Counted from the first letter of the stretch, positions 54,158-63,967 are shown. The stretch: DNA of 64,000 bases from Clostridium ihumii AP5 (GCF_000612845.1 NZ_CCAT010000083.1:248001-312000); one strand, 5' to 3'. Notes: a model not told the origin generated them from the sequence alone. A program made the numbers and translations.

Positions 54158-55900
54158 ATGAAATCAAAAAGAAGAATAAAAAGGGAAAGAAATAGAAGGG
54201 ATAGTTATATTAAAGTTATAATAGCTTGTATAGTAATATTGATTATTGCTACAGCCAATATGTCCATATTTAATAGTAATAAAAATATTAGTGTTGCAAA
54301 GGATGTAGAAATAGAAGATGGAAAATGTCAAACTATAAATATAAGTAATAAAAGTGATTTAGAACAAAAAATTAATATAAGAAATATATTAAAAAATAAA
54401 GATGTTGTATTGGTAAATGACAATACTTTAGAAAAAATACTAGCAGCATCTTTTGCTAGTTATAAAAACGCTACAATATTAACTATGAATAATAATGAAA
54501 TAAATAATGAAACAATAGATACAATAAAAAAGTTAACTCCTAATAATATATATGTATTATTAAGTATAAAAAAAGTAAATTATGAAATGATAAAGAAAAT
54601 GGATGGAATATGTAAAAATGTAAGTGTAATTAATGGAAAAGATATATATGAGCTGAATAAAAATATTGTTAAACAAATGGATAATCTTGAAAATATATTT
54701 GTAATAAATGATAAAGAAATAGAAAAAAATATTTTAATTACTAGTGCAATTTGCAAATTAAAAGCACCTGTAATATTATCTAAAGATGAAAAAATACCAT
54801 ATTTGCAATTACTTAAAAACAATAAATATAAAAATATATATGTTATAGGAAATGAAAAACTTAAAAATGCAAAAAAAATAAAGTTTGAAAAAATTGATAA
54901 TAAGAATATATATGATTTTAATGATGAAGTAAATGAAAAATTTATGGAGAATTTTTCATCTGTTGTATTAAGTGATGGAAAAAATAGTGATGAAATTTTA
55001 AATGCATCATTGTTAAGAAAACCAATTGTATTAATAAAAGATAAAATTACAAGAAGGCACTGTAAATATTTAAGTAAAAGTAATTTCAAAAATGTATATA
55101 TAACTAAAGAGATTTCAAAAGAAAATTTGGAGCAGGTTTTAAATATAAAAAACAAAATAGATAGTGGTGAAATAAAATTTAAAAAGCCAAAAGCAGCTTT
55201 CTTTTTTAGTCATGAAGATGATGTAGTACTTTTTGCACATTCAGCTATAATAAATGCTGTAAATGAATTAGGTGCACAAAATGTATATGTTGTATTAATA
55301 AATAAAGGTGATGGTTCTGGAGTTTATAGAGCTATACAAAAAAAACAGATTCCTAATATACCTTCAACAATAACAGTAGATGAATTTGTTGAAAATAGGA
55401 AAAATGAATTTTATGCGGAAATGGATGTATATGGAATTTTAAAAGAAAATATTAAATGTCTTGATATAAACGATTGGCAAACATGTAATAATATTGATAA
55501 AATCAGGGGAACTGTTAAAGAAATAAAGGGGGAAGAAAATGATTGTCAATTTTTCACATTTAGTTATTTTAATGAACCTGAAAGGGATCACGAAACACTA
55601 GGAAAAGCTTTTAGAGATATGTATGATAATCAAGAAATAGATAATGTATATTTTATAAATAAGCCTAAAGCCTATGATTTGATTTCTGATGATGTAAAGA
55701 TATCAACTAATTTAAAAAGTGCAGAAGATGTTGAAAAAGCAAATCAAGCAAGGATGTGTTATATAAAACATGAACCAGAAAAAGGATTGTATGGAATAGG
55801 AAATTATTCTGTAAATGATATGTTTAAAAAATTAAATGAAAATATAAATCAAGGTGGGTATATATATGGATCAATACCAGGTCAAAAAGATGATAATTAA
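54158..55900 (+). CDS. Membrane-anchored CWB2-like / PIG-L deacetylase-like fusion protein
   Basis: 580 residues. A basic N-terminus (KRRIKRERNRR) precedes one membrane helix (about 18-36), placing the rest outside. Residues about 60-330 contain repeated alpha/beta units (DVVLVNDNTLEKILAASFASYKNATILTM; NIYVIGNEKL) like the CWB2 cell-wall-anchoring repeats of clostridia. Residues about 343-575 resemble a PIG-L/LmbE deacetylase: AAFFFSHEDDVVLFAHSAI (His352, Asp354, Asp355) for the first zinc motif and RDHETLG (His478) for the second. The canonical motif is AHPDDE; here Pro is Glu and the final Glu is Val. It may de-N-acetylate a surface sugar or be a binding protein with decayed activity. Promoter unclear. 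ATG 54158 has only a weak upstream AGGTG. Confidence 0.65.
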   Translation: MKSKRRIKRERNRRDSYIKVIIACIVILIIATANMSIFNSNKNISVAKDVEIEDGKCQTINISNKSDLEQKINIRNILKNKDVVLVNDNTLEKILAASFASYKNATILTMNNNEINNETIDTIKKLTPNNIYVLLSIKKVNYEMIKKMDGICKNVSVINGKDIYELNKNIVKQMDNLENIFVINDKEIEKNILITSAICKLKAPVILSKDEKIPYLQLLKNNKYKNIYVIGNEKLKNAKKIKFEKIDNKNIYDFNDEVNEKFMENFSSVVLSDGKNSDEILNASLLRKPIVLIKDKITRRHCKYLSKSNFKNVYITKEISKENLEQVLNIKNKIDSGEIKFKKPKAAFFFSHEDDVVLFAHSAIINAVNELGAQNVYVVLINKGDGSGVYRAIQKKQIPNIPSTITVDEFVENRKNEFYAEMDVYGILKENIKCLDINDWQTCNNIDKIRGTVKEIKGEENDCQFFTFSYFNEPERDHETLGKAFRDMYDNQEIDNVYFINKPKAYDLISDDVKISTNLKSAEDVEKANQARMCYIKHEPEKGLYGIGNYSVNDMFKKLNENINQGGYIYGSIPGQKDDN

Positions 55901-55908
55901 ATATTAAA

Positions 55909-55943
55909 AAATACCATGTGAAGTACATATTCACATGGTATTT
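55909..55943. terminator. Bidirectional terminator (fusion protein / decarboxylase)
   Basis: 14-bp perfect stem (55909-55922 / 55930-55943) with a 7-base loop between convergent genes. Confidence 0.78.
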
Positions 55944-55948
55944 ATATA

Positions 55949-57439
55949 TTAATTTACATCAATGTATACAGCATCTTCTTCTTTAACAACCTTTATATAT
56001 TCAACATTTGGATCTTCCGTTCCCTGAACATATAAACCAGTATCTTTTAATTTTTGAACATAGTCAACTATTTCTTTAGTGATTTTTTCACCAGGACATA
56101 ATACAGGAATTCCAGGAGGGTAAGCCATTAAAAATTCTCCACTTATCATTCCTACACTATCTGAAATTTTGACAGCAGTATTTACACTGTTGAAAGCTTC
56201 ACTAGGAATTTGAATTTGCTCTGGTATTTCAGGAATATCTATAAAGTCCGCTTTTTTTATTCCTTTTCCATAGTATTCGTCACTTATTTCTTTTAGGGCA
56301 TCAAGTAATTTATTCATTCCTTCTTCAGTATCGCCAAATGATCCAACAATTAATACATTGTATAGATCAGATAATTCCATTTGAATATGATATTTGTTAG
56401 ATAATATCATATCTAAATCATATCCAGTTATACCTAAATCTCTGCAAGTTATAGTGATTTTTGTTGGGTCAAAAGCATATGCTCCAGGCTTTCCAAGTAT
56501 TTCTTCACCAAAGCAATAAAATCCAGGAATCTTATTAACTTCATCTCTAACATAATTTGAAAGTTCTATAGTTTTATCTAATAGTTCTTTACCTTCTAAA
56601 GCTATTTGCTTTCTAGCCGTATCTAGAGAAGCCATAAGTATATATGAAGGAGATGTAGTGTGCATTAAATTTATAACCTGTCTAACTCTACCTATGTTAA
56701 TTCTTTTAGAATTAACATGAAGTAATGAAGCTTGAGTTAAAGCACCTATTATTTTATGTGTACTTTGTGCACATATATCTGCACCAGCTTCCATTGCTGA
56801 CATAGGTAATTTGTCATTAAAGTTTAAGTGAGGTCCATGAGCTTCATCAACAATTAGTGGTATATCATAAGAATGAACGATATTACTAATTTTTTCTATA
56901 TCAGTTGCAACACCATAATATGTAGGGTTTATTATTAATACAGCTTTAGCATCTGGATTAGCTTTAAGTGTAGCTTCAACAGTTTCAGGAGAAACACCAT
57001 TTGCAACACCTATTTTTTTATCAAGCTCAGGTTGCATATAAACTGGAATAGCACCAGCAAGTATTATTCCGCCAGTAATGGACTTATGCACATTTCTAGG
57101 AATTAAAATTTTATCACCAGCACCTACAACAGAAAGTATCATGGCTTGGATTGCGCCAGATGTACCATGAACTGAAAAAAAGCATGCATCAGAGCCGTAT
57201 GCATCAGCAGCTAATTCTTGAGCTTTTTTTATAGGTCCAGTTGGATGATGATAACTATCAACAAGTTTAAATACAGTTACATCAATTTTAAAAGGGTTTT
57301 CACCCATAAAATCTTTAAATTGTTTATATGCACCAACACCCTTTTTATGGCCTGGCACATGAAATGGAAGAGTATCTCTATTAACATATTCCATTAATGC
57401 GTCAAATAATGGTGTTTCGTGTTGATTTAATTTATACAA
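55949..57439 (-). CDS. speA: Orn/Lys/Arg decarboxylase family protein (SpeA-like)
   Basis: 496 residues of fold-type I PLP decarboxylases. Blocks are LNQHETPLFDAL, FHVPGHKKGVG, DSYHHPTGPIKKAQELAADAYGSDACFFSVHGTSGAIQAM, IVDEAHGPHL and the PLP-lysine motif AQSTHKIIGALTQAS. The C-terminal domain closes with YPPGIPVLCPGEKIT. The size and the short N-terminus match B. subtilis-type arginine decarboxylase SpeA, the start of agmatine/polyamine synthesis, and differ from the 700+-residue enterobacterial enzymes. Lysine or ornithine as substrate is possible. The start is TTG 57439, 7 bases after AGAGGGG; extension to 57496 has no ribosome site. Monocistronic minus-strand gene between polysaccharide genes. 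Confidence 0.87.
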   Translation of the reverse strand: MYKLNQHETPLFDALMEYVNRDTLPFHVPGHKKGVGAYKQFKDFMGENPFKIDVTVFKLVDSYHHPTGPIKKAQELAADAYGSDACFFSVHGTSGAIQAMILSVVGAGDKILIPRNVHKSITGGIILAGAIPVYMQPELDKKIGVANGVSPETVEATLKANPDAKAVLIINPTYYGVATDIEKISNIVHSYDIPLIVDEAHGPHLNFNDKLPMSAMEAGADICAQSTHKIIGALTQASLLHVNSKRINIGRVRQVINLMHTTSPSYILMASLDTARKQIALEGKELLDKTIELSNYVRDEVNKIPGFYCFGEEILGKPGAYAFDPTKITITCRDLGITGYDLDMILSNKYHIQMELSDLYNVLIVGSFGDTEEGMNKLLDALKEISDEYYGKGIKKADFIDIPEIPEQIQIPSEAFNSVNTAVKISDSVGMISGEFLMAYPPGIPVLCPGEKITKEIVDYVQKLKDTGLYVQGTEDPNVEYIKVVKEEDAVYIDVN

Positions 57440-57914
57440 CCAATATCCCCTCTTTCTATATACATTAAAATATTTTATTTCAATTAATTTAATCAATTAA
57501 AAAACAAGCAATATAATTTATTACATAACAGTATATAATAATACTAATTATTGCTTTTTAATTAATAAGTTATTTCATAGTTTTAAAACAAATTAATTAT
57601 AAGATAATAGAAACTTAATTGCAATAGATTTCCTTAGTCATATTAAAATGAAAAATAAATGAATTTATATTTTATATTAATTTAGAAAATGCAATATAAA
57701 ATATGTATATCTATTTATTATATATTAAGTATATAATAAATATGTATAAATTTTATTTTATAAAATATTAAAAAGTGTTTTTACTTGTTATTTTTTTTTA
57801 TATGATTTATTATTTTAATGTTAAACATAAAAAGTAATAAGTTAAATGATACTAATTAAACGAAATTGTAAATTAGAAAACTTTTAATAAATAATATTGT
57901 TAGGATGGTGTAAT
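57440..57914. other. AT-rich divergent spacer
   Basis: 475 bases, about 80% A+T or more, between the divergent decarboxylase and TPR genes. I see no repeat-family copy, RNA structure or well-formed promoter. Confidence 0.4.
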
Positions 57915-58988
57915 ATGAATATAGATAGTTATTTATTAGATAAATTATCAAAAATACTATTTTTAGAAATTAAAAAAGGTACTAAGTTAGGTAATTATGA
58001 ATTTAAAGAAAATATTTATTTACCAGTTAAAAGTGAAGATGTAGTTGGAAAAGCAAAAGATGGTGATGATTTAAAAAACATTCCAATAACTTTATTTTTA
58101 GAAGGTATATTTTTTGTTCTAGGTTGTGACAATAATTTTAAATATAACAACGAGTACAAAGATATAGTAATGAATATAGATGGAAGTTTAAAGTTTATAA
58201 AGGGAAACATATTTAAAAATATTAAAGAAAGTAAATATGAAGATGCTTATATTTTATTGAAAGGATTAATAAAGGTTGAAAAATTAAACACTAATTATGA
58301 TAAAGCATTTTTGCTATTAGAAGCATTAAGAAACACAAAAGTAGTATTTAAAGAAGAAGAATTAAAGCTTATAGATGAATGTAAAAAAATTATAGGATTT
58401 AGCACTCCATACTTATATGAAGCAATAATTAAAAAAGAAGATAATGATTATAAATTATCATTAGTAGCATTAAACGAATATTTAAATTTAAATGGTGAAA
58501 AAACAAATGAAGTTATAGAATTAAAAGATTCGTTAGAAATTATAACTAGTTATAATAAAGGAAAAGAAATGGTTTATAGTGAACCTAAGGAAGCTTTGAA
58601 AATTTTATTGCCATTAATGGATAAGTTAAGTGATACAGTAGAAATATACTATTATATAGCGGTAGCAAATAGAATGCTTGAGAATTATGAAAAAGCAATT
58701 TATTATTTAAATGAAGCACAAATGATAAATAATGATGATATTTCAGTTGTAAATGAGATGGGGATAAACTATGCGTCCTTGGGAAACTATGATAGTGCTA
58801 TAAAGTACTTTAGAGCAGCATTTGAAGTTACAAAAGCTATAGATATATGCACAAATTTAATTATGTGCTACATAAATATAGGAGATTTAAAACAAGTAAA
58901 ACTTCATATAGAAATAGCTGAAAAGTTAGACTCTAATGATGAGGTTTTAAAAGAAATAAAGTCTATGTTAAAGGATGTACAGTTATAA
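57915..58988 (+). CDS. TPR-repeat protein
   Basis: 357 residues, no signal or membrane segment. The C-terminal third has clear tetratricopeptide repeats: VEIYYYIAVANRMLENYEKAIYYLNEAQMI, ISVVNEMGINYASLGNYDSAIKYFRAAFEV and IDICTNLIMCYINIGDLKQVKLHIEIAEKL. The N-terminal 110 residues (IDSYLLDKLSKILFLEIKKGTKLGNYEFKENIYLPV) match nothing I know; 110-230 is helical and probably degenerate TPR. It is likely a protein-protein scaffold, partners unknown. ATG 57915 is chosen with AGGATGG upstream; an in-frame TTG at 57897 has no ribosome site. It stands before the sugar-nucleotide operon but has its own spacing. Confidence 0.75.
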   Translation: MNIDSYLLDKLSKILFLEIKKGTKLGNYEFKENIYLPVKSEDVVGKAKDGDDLKNIPITLFLEGIFFVLGCDNNFKYNNEYKDIVMNIDGSLKFIKGNIFKNIKESKYEDAYILLKGLIKVEKLNTNYDKAFLLLEALRNTKVVFKEEELKLIDECKKIIGFSTPYLYEAIIKKEDNDYKLSLVALNEYLNLNGEKTNEVIELKDSLEIITSYNKGKEMVYSEPKEALKILLPLMDKLSDTVEIYYYIAVANRMLENYEKAIYYLNEAQMINNDDISVVNEMGINYASLGNYDSAIKYFRAAFEVTKAIDICTNLIMCYINIGDLKQVKLHIEIAEKLDSNDEVLKEIKSMLKDVQL

Positions 58989-59101
58989 AAATATACATGA
59001 TTATATATTAAAACTTGTCTTAAATATATATAAAAGGTATGAAAAGTACTGTAAAACGCTGTCAATAATGATAAAATGGTATTAAAAGGTTTAAAAAATA
59101 G

Positions 59102-59129
59102 TTGATTTATTGAAAAAATGTTGTAAAAT
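59102..59129 (+). promoter_or_regulatory. Promoter of the sugar-nucleotide operon
   Basis: TTGATT (59102-59107), 16-base spacer, TAAAAT (59124-59129) with TG directly upstream. Confidence 0.6.
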
Positions 59130-59247
59130 TATAAAGAGATTTGAATAATTAAAAATGTACAAATGAAAAGTAATATTTTAATATTATAGTTTAGAGAGGT
59201 TGTTAGGATTTATATTTAAACCTTATAAAGACTTAGGAAGTGAATTT

Positions 59248-61089
59248 ATGAAAAATGATAAAAAAATAATTATATTTGATGTCATATTTATAATGTTATC
59301 ATTATATATGGCATTACTTTTAAAATTTGATTTTAAAATTCCAAATGAGTATGAAGTGTTTTTTGCTAGTTCAATAATACCTTTGGTTATATTTACAATA
59401 TTTTTTAATAAAATATTTAAATTGTATGACAATATATGGAAATATGCATCTATTGATGAATTGTTTTCTATTGTTTATTCTGTAAGTTTAACTAATATAG
59501 TATTTGTAATTTATAGTTACTTTGTTAGTTATACAGTTTTAAAAGGACAGTACTATAGATTTCCTATGGCTGTTCATATAATATTCTGGGTATTAAGTGT
59601 ATTAAGTTTAGGTGGATTAAGATTCTTATTACGAGTATTAGGAAACAAAGATAAATCAAAAGAAAAATGTGAGAATAAAATTAACACATTACTTGTTGGA
59701 GCAGGAGATGCAGGAGCATTAATAATTAAAGAAGTAAGAAAACATCCTGATTTAAGTTACAACATAGTAGGGATAATTGATGATAATGAAGACAAGACAG
59801 GCAAAAGAATAAATGGTATAAAAGTATTAGGTGGAAGAGATTCTATTCTAAATATATGTAAAGAGGAAGATGTTAAGGAAATAATATTAGCTATGCCTTC
59901 AGTTGAGTTACATGACAAAAAAGAAATTTTGAATATATGTAAGGAAACTAAATGTAAGTTAAAAACAGTTCCAGGAGTATATGAGTTTATCGATAACAAT
60001 TTTAGTATGGGACAATTAAGAGATGTAAACATAGAAGATTTGTTAGGAAGAGAGCCGATAAAATTAGATAGTAAGAACATTGATAAATATATAAAAAATA
60101 GAGTAGTTTTAGTTACTGGCGGTGGTGGATCAATAGGTTCAGAACTTTGCAGACAAATAGTTAAGTTTAATCCAAGTTTACTTATTATACTTGATATATA
60201 TGAGAATAATGCTTATGACTTGGAAATGGAGTTAAATAGAAATCACCCAGAACAAAACAAAAAAGTAATTATAGCTTCAATAAGAGATGTTGTAAGATTA
60301 AAAGAAATTTTTACACAGTATAAACCAGAAGTAGTTTTTCATGCTGCGGCACACAAACATGTACCACTTATGGAAGCTAATCCAAATGAAGCTATAAAAA
60401 ATAATATAATAGGTACTTATAATTTAGCAAAATGCTGTGATGAATTTAATGTAAAGAAATTTGTTCAAATAAGTACAGATAAAGCTGTTAATCCAACTAA
60501 TGTTATGGGTGCCACTAAAAGATTTTGTGAACTTATAATTCAAGCTTTTGATAAAGTTAGTAAAACAGAATTTGTAGCAGTTAGATTTGGAAATGTACTT
60601 GGAAGTAATGGTTCAGTAATTCCATTATTTAAAGATCAAATAGCTAGTGGTGGACCAATTACTCTTACTCATCCAGATATAACTAGATTTTTCATGACAA
60701 TACCAGAAGCAGCACAACTTGTTATCCAAGCAGGTGGTATGGCTAAAGGTGGAGAAATATTTGTATTAGATATGGGTAAGCCTGTTAAAATTGCAGATTT
60801 AGCTAGAGATTTAATAAGTTTATCAGGATTACAACCAGATGTTGATATAAAAATTGAATGCATAGGATTGAGACCAGGCGAAAAACTTTACGAAGAGCTT
60901 TTAATGGATGAGATAGCTTTAACATCTACTGGACATAAAAAGATTTTTGTAGAAAAGCCTATGGAGATAGATATAAAATTTATAGAGCAATCTATAGAAG
61001 AATTTAAAAAAGTACAAAATAGAGAAAAAGAAGATGTAGTGTCATTATTATCTCAAAAAGTTCCAACATACAAAAGAAAAGATATTTAA
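59248..61089 (+). CDS. Membrane-bound UDP-HexNAc 4,6-dehydratase (FlaA1/WbpM/CapD-like)
   Basis: 613 residues. Four N-terminal membrane helices (about 5-130) are followed by a CoA-binding-like Rossmann domain with VGAGDAG (about 151-157) and then the SDR dehydratase domain starting VLVTGGGGSIGSELCRQI (about 287-304). It contains FHAAAHKHVPLME, STDKAVNPTNVMGATK, in which Met replaces the SDR Tyr as in WbpM/FlaA1 relatives, and RFGNVLGSNGSVIPLF. This enzyme type makes UDP-4-keto-6-deoxy-HexNAc from UDP-GlcNAc, the first step to bacillosamine, FucNAc or QuiNAc sugars. I chose ATG 59248 (AGGAAG upstream); an in-frame TTG at 59200 abuts its ribosome site. First gene of the sugar-nucleotide run. 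Confidence 0.92.
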   Translation: MKNDKKIIIFDVIFIMLSLYMALLLKFDFKIPNEYEVFFASSIIPLVIFTIFFNKIFKLYDNIWKYASIDELFSIVYSVSLTNIVFVIYSYFVSYTVLKGQYYRFPMAVHIIFWVLSVLSLGGLRFLLRVLGNKDKSKEKCENKINTLLVGAGDAGALIIKEVRKHPDLSYNIVGIIDDNEDKTGKRINGIKVLGGRDSILNICKEEDVKEIILAMPSVELHDKKEILNICKETKCKLKTVPGVYEFIDNNFSMGQLRDVNIEDLLGREPIKLDSKNIDKYIKNRVVLVTGGGGSIGSELCRQIVKFNPSLLIILDIYENNAYDLEMELNRNHPEQNKKVIIASIRDVVRLKEIFTQYKPEVVFHAAAHKHVPLMEANPNEAIKNNIIGTYNLAKCCDEFNVKKFVQISTDKAVNPTNVMGATKRFCELIIQAFDKVSKTEFVAVRFGNVLGSNGSVIPLFKDQIASGGPITLTHPDITRFFMTIPEAAQLVIQAGGMAKGGEIFVLDMGKPVKIADLARDLISLSGLQPDVDIKIECIGLRPGEKLYEELLMDEIALTSTGHKKIFVEKPMEIDIKFIEQSIEEFKKVQNREKEDVVSLLSQKVPTYKRKDI

Positions 61090-61213
61090 ATAAAATTGTT
61101 GGTCTAATGAGAGAATATATAGATTATTATTATCAAATAATAAAATATTATATGTTATAACAATGTAATATTAAAAATTAAAGTTGCTGTAAATTACTTG
61201 AATTTAAGAATAA

Positions 61214-61258
61214 TCAATTGAATTATATAATTAGCAAATAATTATATAATTCAATTGA
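61214..61258 (+). other. Perfect 20-bp inverted repeat between polysaccharide genes
   Basis: Arms 61214-61233 and 61239-61258 with a 5-base loop GCAAA. No T-run follows, and a TCAATTGA word forms each outer end. Could be an mRNA stem separating two gene segments, an operator, or a weak terminator. Confidence 0.55.
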
Positions 61259-61303
61259 GATTGAAGATTGAATAATGAGGTAACTTTATTAGGAGGAAGC
61301 AAA

Positions 61304-62623
61304 ATGTCAAAGGAATTAAGAGAAGAACTTTTATTAAAATTAAAAAATAAAACTGCTAAATTAGGAGTTGTAGGACTTGGTTATGTTGGGTTACCTTTAG
61401 CAGTAGAAAAAGCTAAAGCAGGATATAATGTAATTGGTTTTGATGTTCAAGATCAGAAAGTTGAAATGGTTAATGAAGGAAAAAATTATATAGGAGATGT
61501 TGTTGACACAGATTTAGCACAATTAGTTAAAGATGGAAAATTAAAAGCAACTACAGATTTTAGTTTTGTTTCAGAAGTTGATACTGTATGTATAGCAGTT
61601 CCAACACCATTAGATTTATATAAACAACCAGACTTATCATATGTTGTTAATTCAACAAAAAGTGTAGCTAAATATTTACATAAAGGCATGTTAGTTGTTT
61701 TAGAAAGTACTACATATCCAGGAACTACAGAAGAAGTTATAAAACCTATATTAGAAGAAACAGGATTAAAATGTGGAGAAGATTTCTTCTTAGCATTTTC
61801 ACCAGAAAGAGTTGATCCAGGTAATAAAGAATATAATACTAAAAATACTCCTAAAGTTGTAGGTGGATGTACAACTGGATGTACAGAAGTTGCAGCACAA
61901 CTTTATAGAAATGTATTAGAGGGAGATATAATGGAAGTTTCATGTCCAGCTGTTGCTGAAATGGAAAAAATCCTAGAAAATACATTTAGAAATATAAATA
62001 TAGCATTAGCTAATGAAATGGCAATATTATGTAAAAGAATGGGTATAGATGTTTGGGAAGTTATAGATGCAGCTAAAACAAAACCATATGGTTTTATGGC
62101 ATTTTATCCAGGTCCAGGACTAGGTGGACATTGCATACCACTAGATCCTTTCTACTTAGAATGGAAAGCAAAGGAATATGATTATCATACTCAATTAATA
62201 GAAACTTCAGGAATAATTAATGATTCTATGCCTGAATTTGTTATAGAAAATGTAATGAACTTATTAAATGGAGATAAAAAGGCACTTAATGGAGCTAAAG
62301 TACTAGTTATGGGTGCAGCATATAAGAAAGATATCGATGATATGAGAGAATCACCAACTTTAAAAGTATTAGAACTATTAGAGAAAAAAGGTGCTAATGT
62401 TGTTGTAAATGATCCATATATTCCTTCATTCAAACATAAAGGTAAAGAATATATTTCTGTTGAATGGGAAAAAGAAATAGAAAGTGCTGATATAGTTCTT
62501 ATAACTACAGATCATAGTTGCTATGATTATGAAAAAATAGTAGAAAAGGCTACTTTGCTATATGATACTAGAAATGCAACTAAAAATGTTAAGAACAATA
62601 GACATAAAATAAATAAATTATAA
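61304..62623 (+). CDS. Nucleotide-sugar 6-dehydrogenase (WbpA-like UDP-GlcNAc dehydrogenase)
   Basis: 439 residues of the UDP-glucose/GDP-mannose dehydrogenase superfamily. It has NAD-binding GLGYVGLPLA (24-33), STTYPGTTEEV, FSPERVDPGN, AEMEKILENTFRNINIALANE and the catalytic Cys277 in GPGLGGHCIPLDPFYL, then a C-terminal UDP-binding domain (GAAYKKDIDDMRESPTLKVLELL). PGN after the ERV motif and the following oxidoreductase gene point to the UDP-N-acetylhexosamine branch (WbpA) more than UDP-glucose. It oxidises C6 of UDP-GlcNAc to the uronic acid. ATG 61304 with AGGAGGA is chosen; an upstream TTG at 61268 lacks an RBS. Confidence 0.9.
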   Translation: MSKELREELLLKLKNKTAKLGVVGLGYVGLPLAVEKAKAGYNVIGFDVQDQKVEMVNEGKNYIGDVVDTDLAQLVKDGKLKATTDFSFVSEVDTVCIAVPTPLDLYKQPDLSYVVNSTKSVAKYLHKGMLVVLESTTYPGTTEEVIKPILEETGLKCGEDFFLAFSPERVDPGNKEYNTKNTPKVVGGCTTGCTEVAAQLYRNVLEGDIMEVSCPAVAEMEKILENTFRNINIALANEMAILCKRMGIDVWEVIDAAKTKPYGFMAFYPGPGLGGHCIPLDPFYLEWKAKEYDYHTQLIETSGIINDSMPEFVIENVMNLLNGDKKALNGAKVLVMGAAYKKDIDDMRESPTLKVLELLEKKGANVVVNDPYIPSFKHKGKEYISVEWEKEIESADIVLITTDHSCYDYEKIVEKATLLYDTRNATKNVKNNRHKINKL

Positions 62624-62646
62624 TATTATTTTTTATTTGGAGAGAG

Positions 62647-62670
62647 GCACATAGTTGAAAATCTATGTGC
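62647..62670 (+). other. Small stem-loop between the dehydrogenase and oxidoreductase genes
   Basis: GCACATAG (62647-62654) pairs with CTATGTGC (62663-62670), 8-base loop, no T-run. Read-through is expected; possibly RNA processing. Confidence 0.45.
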
Positions 62671-62720
62671 TTAATCTTTAAAGAGTTTAAAATAATTTTA
62701 TTATTCAAGGAGGAAATTTT

Positions 62721-63833
62721 ATGAAACAATTTAAATTTGCGGTAATAGGTTGTGGAAGAATATCTTATAAAGGTGTAGAAGCAATAGTAAACAATAAAGA
62801 TGAAGCTAAATTAGTAGCAACTTGTGATGTAGTAGAAGAAAAAGCAATAGCTAAAAAAGATGAATATATAAAAAGTATGAATTGTGAATGTGATGTTAAG
62901 GTTTATACGGATTATAAAAAAATGTTAGATGAAGTAGAAATAGATATTGCATACATAGCAACTGAAAGTGGATATCATCCTGAAATAGCTATATATTGCA
63001 TGAACAAAGGATTAAGTGTAATAGTTGAAAAACCAATGGCTCTTTCAGTTAAAGATGCAGATGAAATGATAGCAGTAGCTAAGAAGAATAATGTTACATT
63101 GTCTATATCTCATCAAAATAGATTTAATGCACCAATACAAAAGTTAAGAAGTGCTATAGAAGAAAATAGATTTGGTAGATTAGTAAATGGAACTGCAAGA
63201 ATCTTATGGAATAGAAATATGGGATATTACGAGCAAGCACCTTGGAGGGGAACATGGGCTCAAGATGGTGGTACATTAATGAATCAATGCATACACAATA
63301 TAGATTTACTTCAATGGATGTTAGGTGGAGAAGTAGATACTGTTTATGCACAATGTGATACATTCTTAAGAGATATAGAAGCAGAAGATTTCGGTGCTAT
63401 ATTAATAAGATTTAAAAATGGTGCTATAGGAATAGTAGAGGGTAGTGCATGTGTATTCCCTAAAAATTTGGAAGAAACTTTAAGTATATTTGGAGAAAAG
63501 GCAGCAGTTTGTATAGGGGGAATGGCTGTTAATAAAATAGAAACTTGGAGATTTGAAGACGAAAAAGAATTAGAAGAAGATGTAATAAAAGAAGCATCAG
63601 GGGAAGTTGATAATGTTTATGGAGCAGGTCATACAGCACTATTTAAAAATGTTATAGATGCAATAAACAATGGAACTGAACCATTAGTTAGTGGAGAACA
63701 AGGTAAAAAGGCTATGGAAATAATATTAGCTGCTTACAAATCTAGATTAACAGGAATGCCAGTAAAATTCCCAATGGAAAACTTTGCAAGCACTGATATG
63801 AAGGATGTTTCTAAAATTCACAACATAAAGTAA
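62721..63833 (+). CDS. Gfo/Idh/MocA oxidoreductase, WbpB-like
   Basis: 370 residues. N-terminal NAD fold is VIGCGRISYKGVEAI (8-22), the EKP motif is at 103-105 with Lys104, and a C-terminal GFO_IDH_MocA alpha/beta domain contains GGTLMNQCIHNIDLLQWMLGG, whose His is the usual catalytic acid/base. Right after a WbpA-like gene and before a probable acetyltransferase, it is most likely the 3-dehydrogenase acting on UDP-GlcNAcA (WbpB role) in UDP-2,3-diacetamido-uronic acid synthesis. AAGGAGG precedes ATG 62721. Confidence 0.88.
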   Translation: MKQFKFAVIGCGRISYKGVEAIVNNKDEAKLVATCDVVEEKAIAKKDEYIKSMNCECDVKVYTDYKKMLDEVEIDIAYIATESGYHPEIAIYCMNKGLSVIVEKPMALSVKDADEMIAVAKKNNVTLSISHQNRFNAPIQKLRSAIEENRFGRLVNGTARILWNRNMGYYEQAPWRGTWAQDGGTLMNQCIHNIDLLQWMLGGEVDTVYAQCDTFLRDIEAEDFGAILIRFKNGAIGIVEGSACVFPKNLEETLSIFGEKAAVCIGGMAVNKIETWRFEDEKELEEDVIKEASGEVDNVYGAGHTALFKNVIDAINNGTEPLVSGEQGKKAMEIILAAYKSRLTGMPVKFPMENFASTDMKDVSKIHNIK

Positions 63834-63871
63834 TATGTAAATCCAAATTATATAATTAAATTATTTTAAAT

Positions 63872-63915
63872 GAGGACCAAAATATTGTAATAAGTAAATT
63901 ATAATTTTGGTCCTC
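63872..63915 (+). other. Stem-loop before the last partial gene
   Basis: 12-bp perfect stem (63872-63883 / 63904-63915, GAGGACC.. with ..GGTCCTC), 20-base loop, then TAATGG and not a T-run. A third non-terminator-like stem in this operon. Confidence 0.55.
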
Positions 63916-63967
63916 TAATGGCTAATGTAAATTAAATTTCTTGAAATAGAAAAGGAGAGAAATAATT

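Noticed and set aside
62657-62690. Possible 8-codon leader peptide inside the small stem-loop before the WbpB-like gene
   Set aside because: Too short to distinguish from chance and its composition suggests no regulation.
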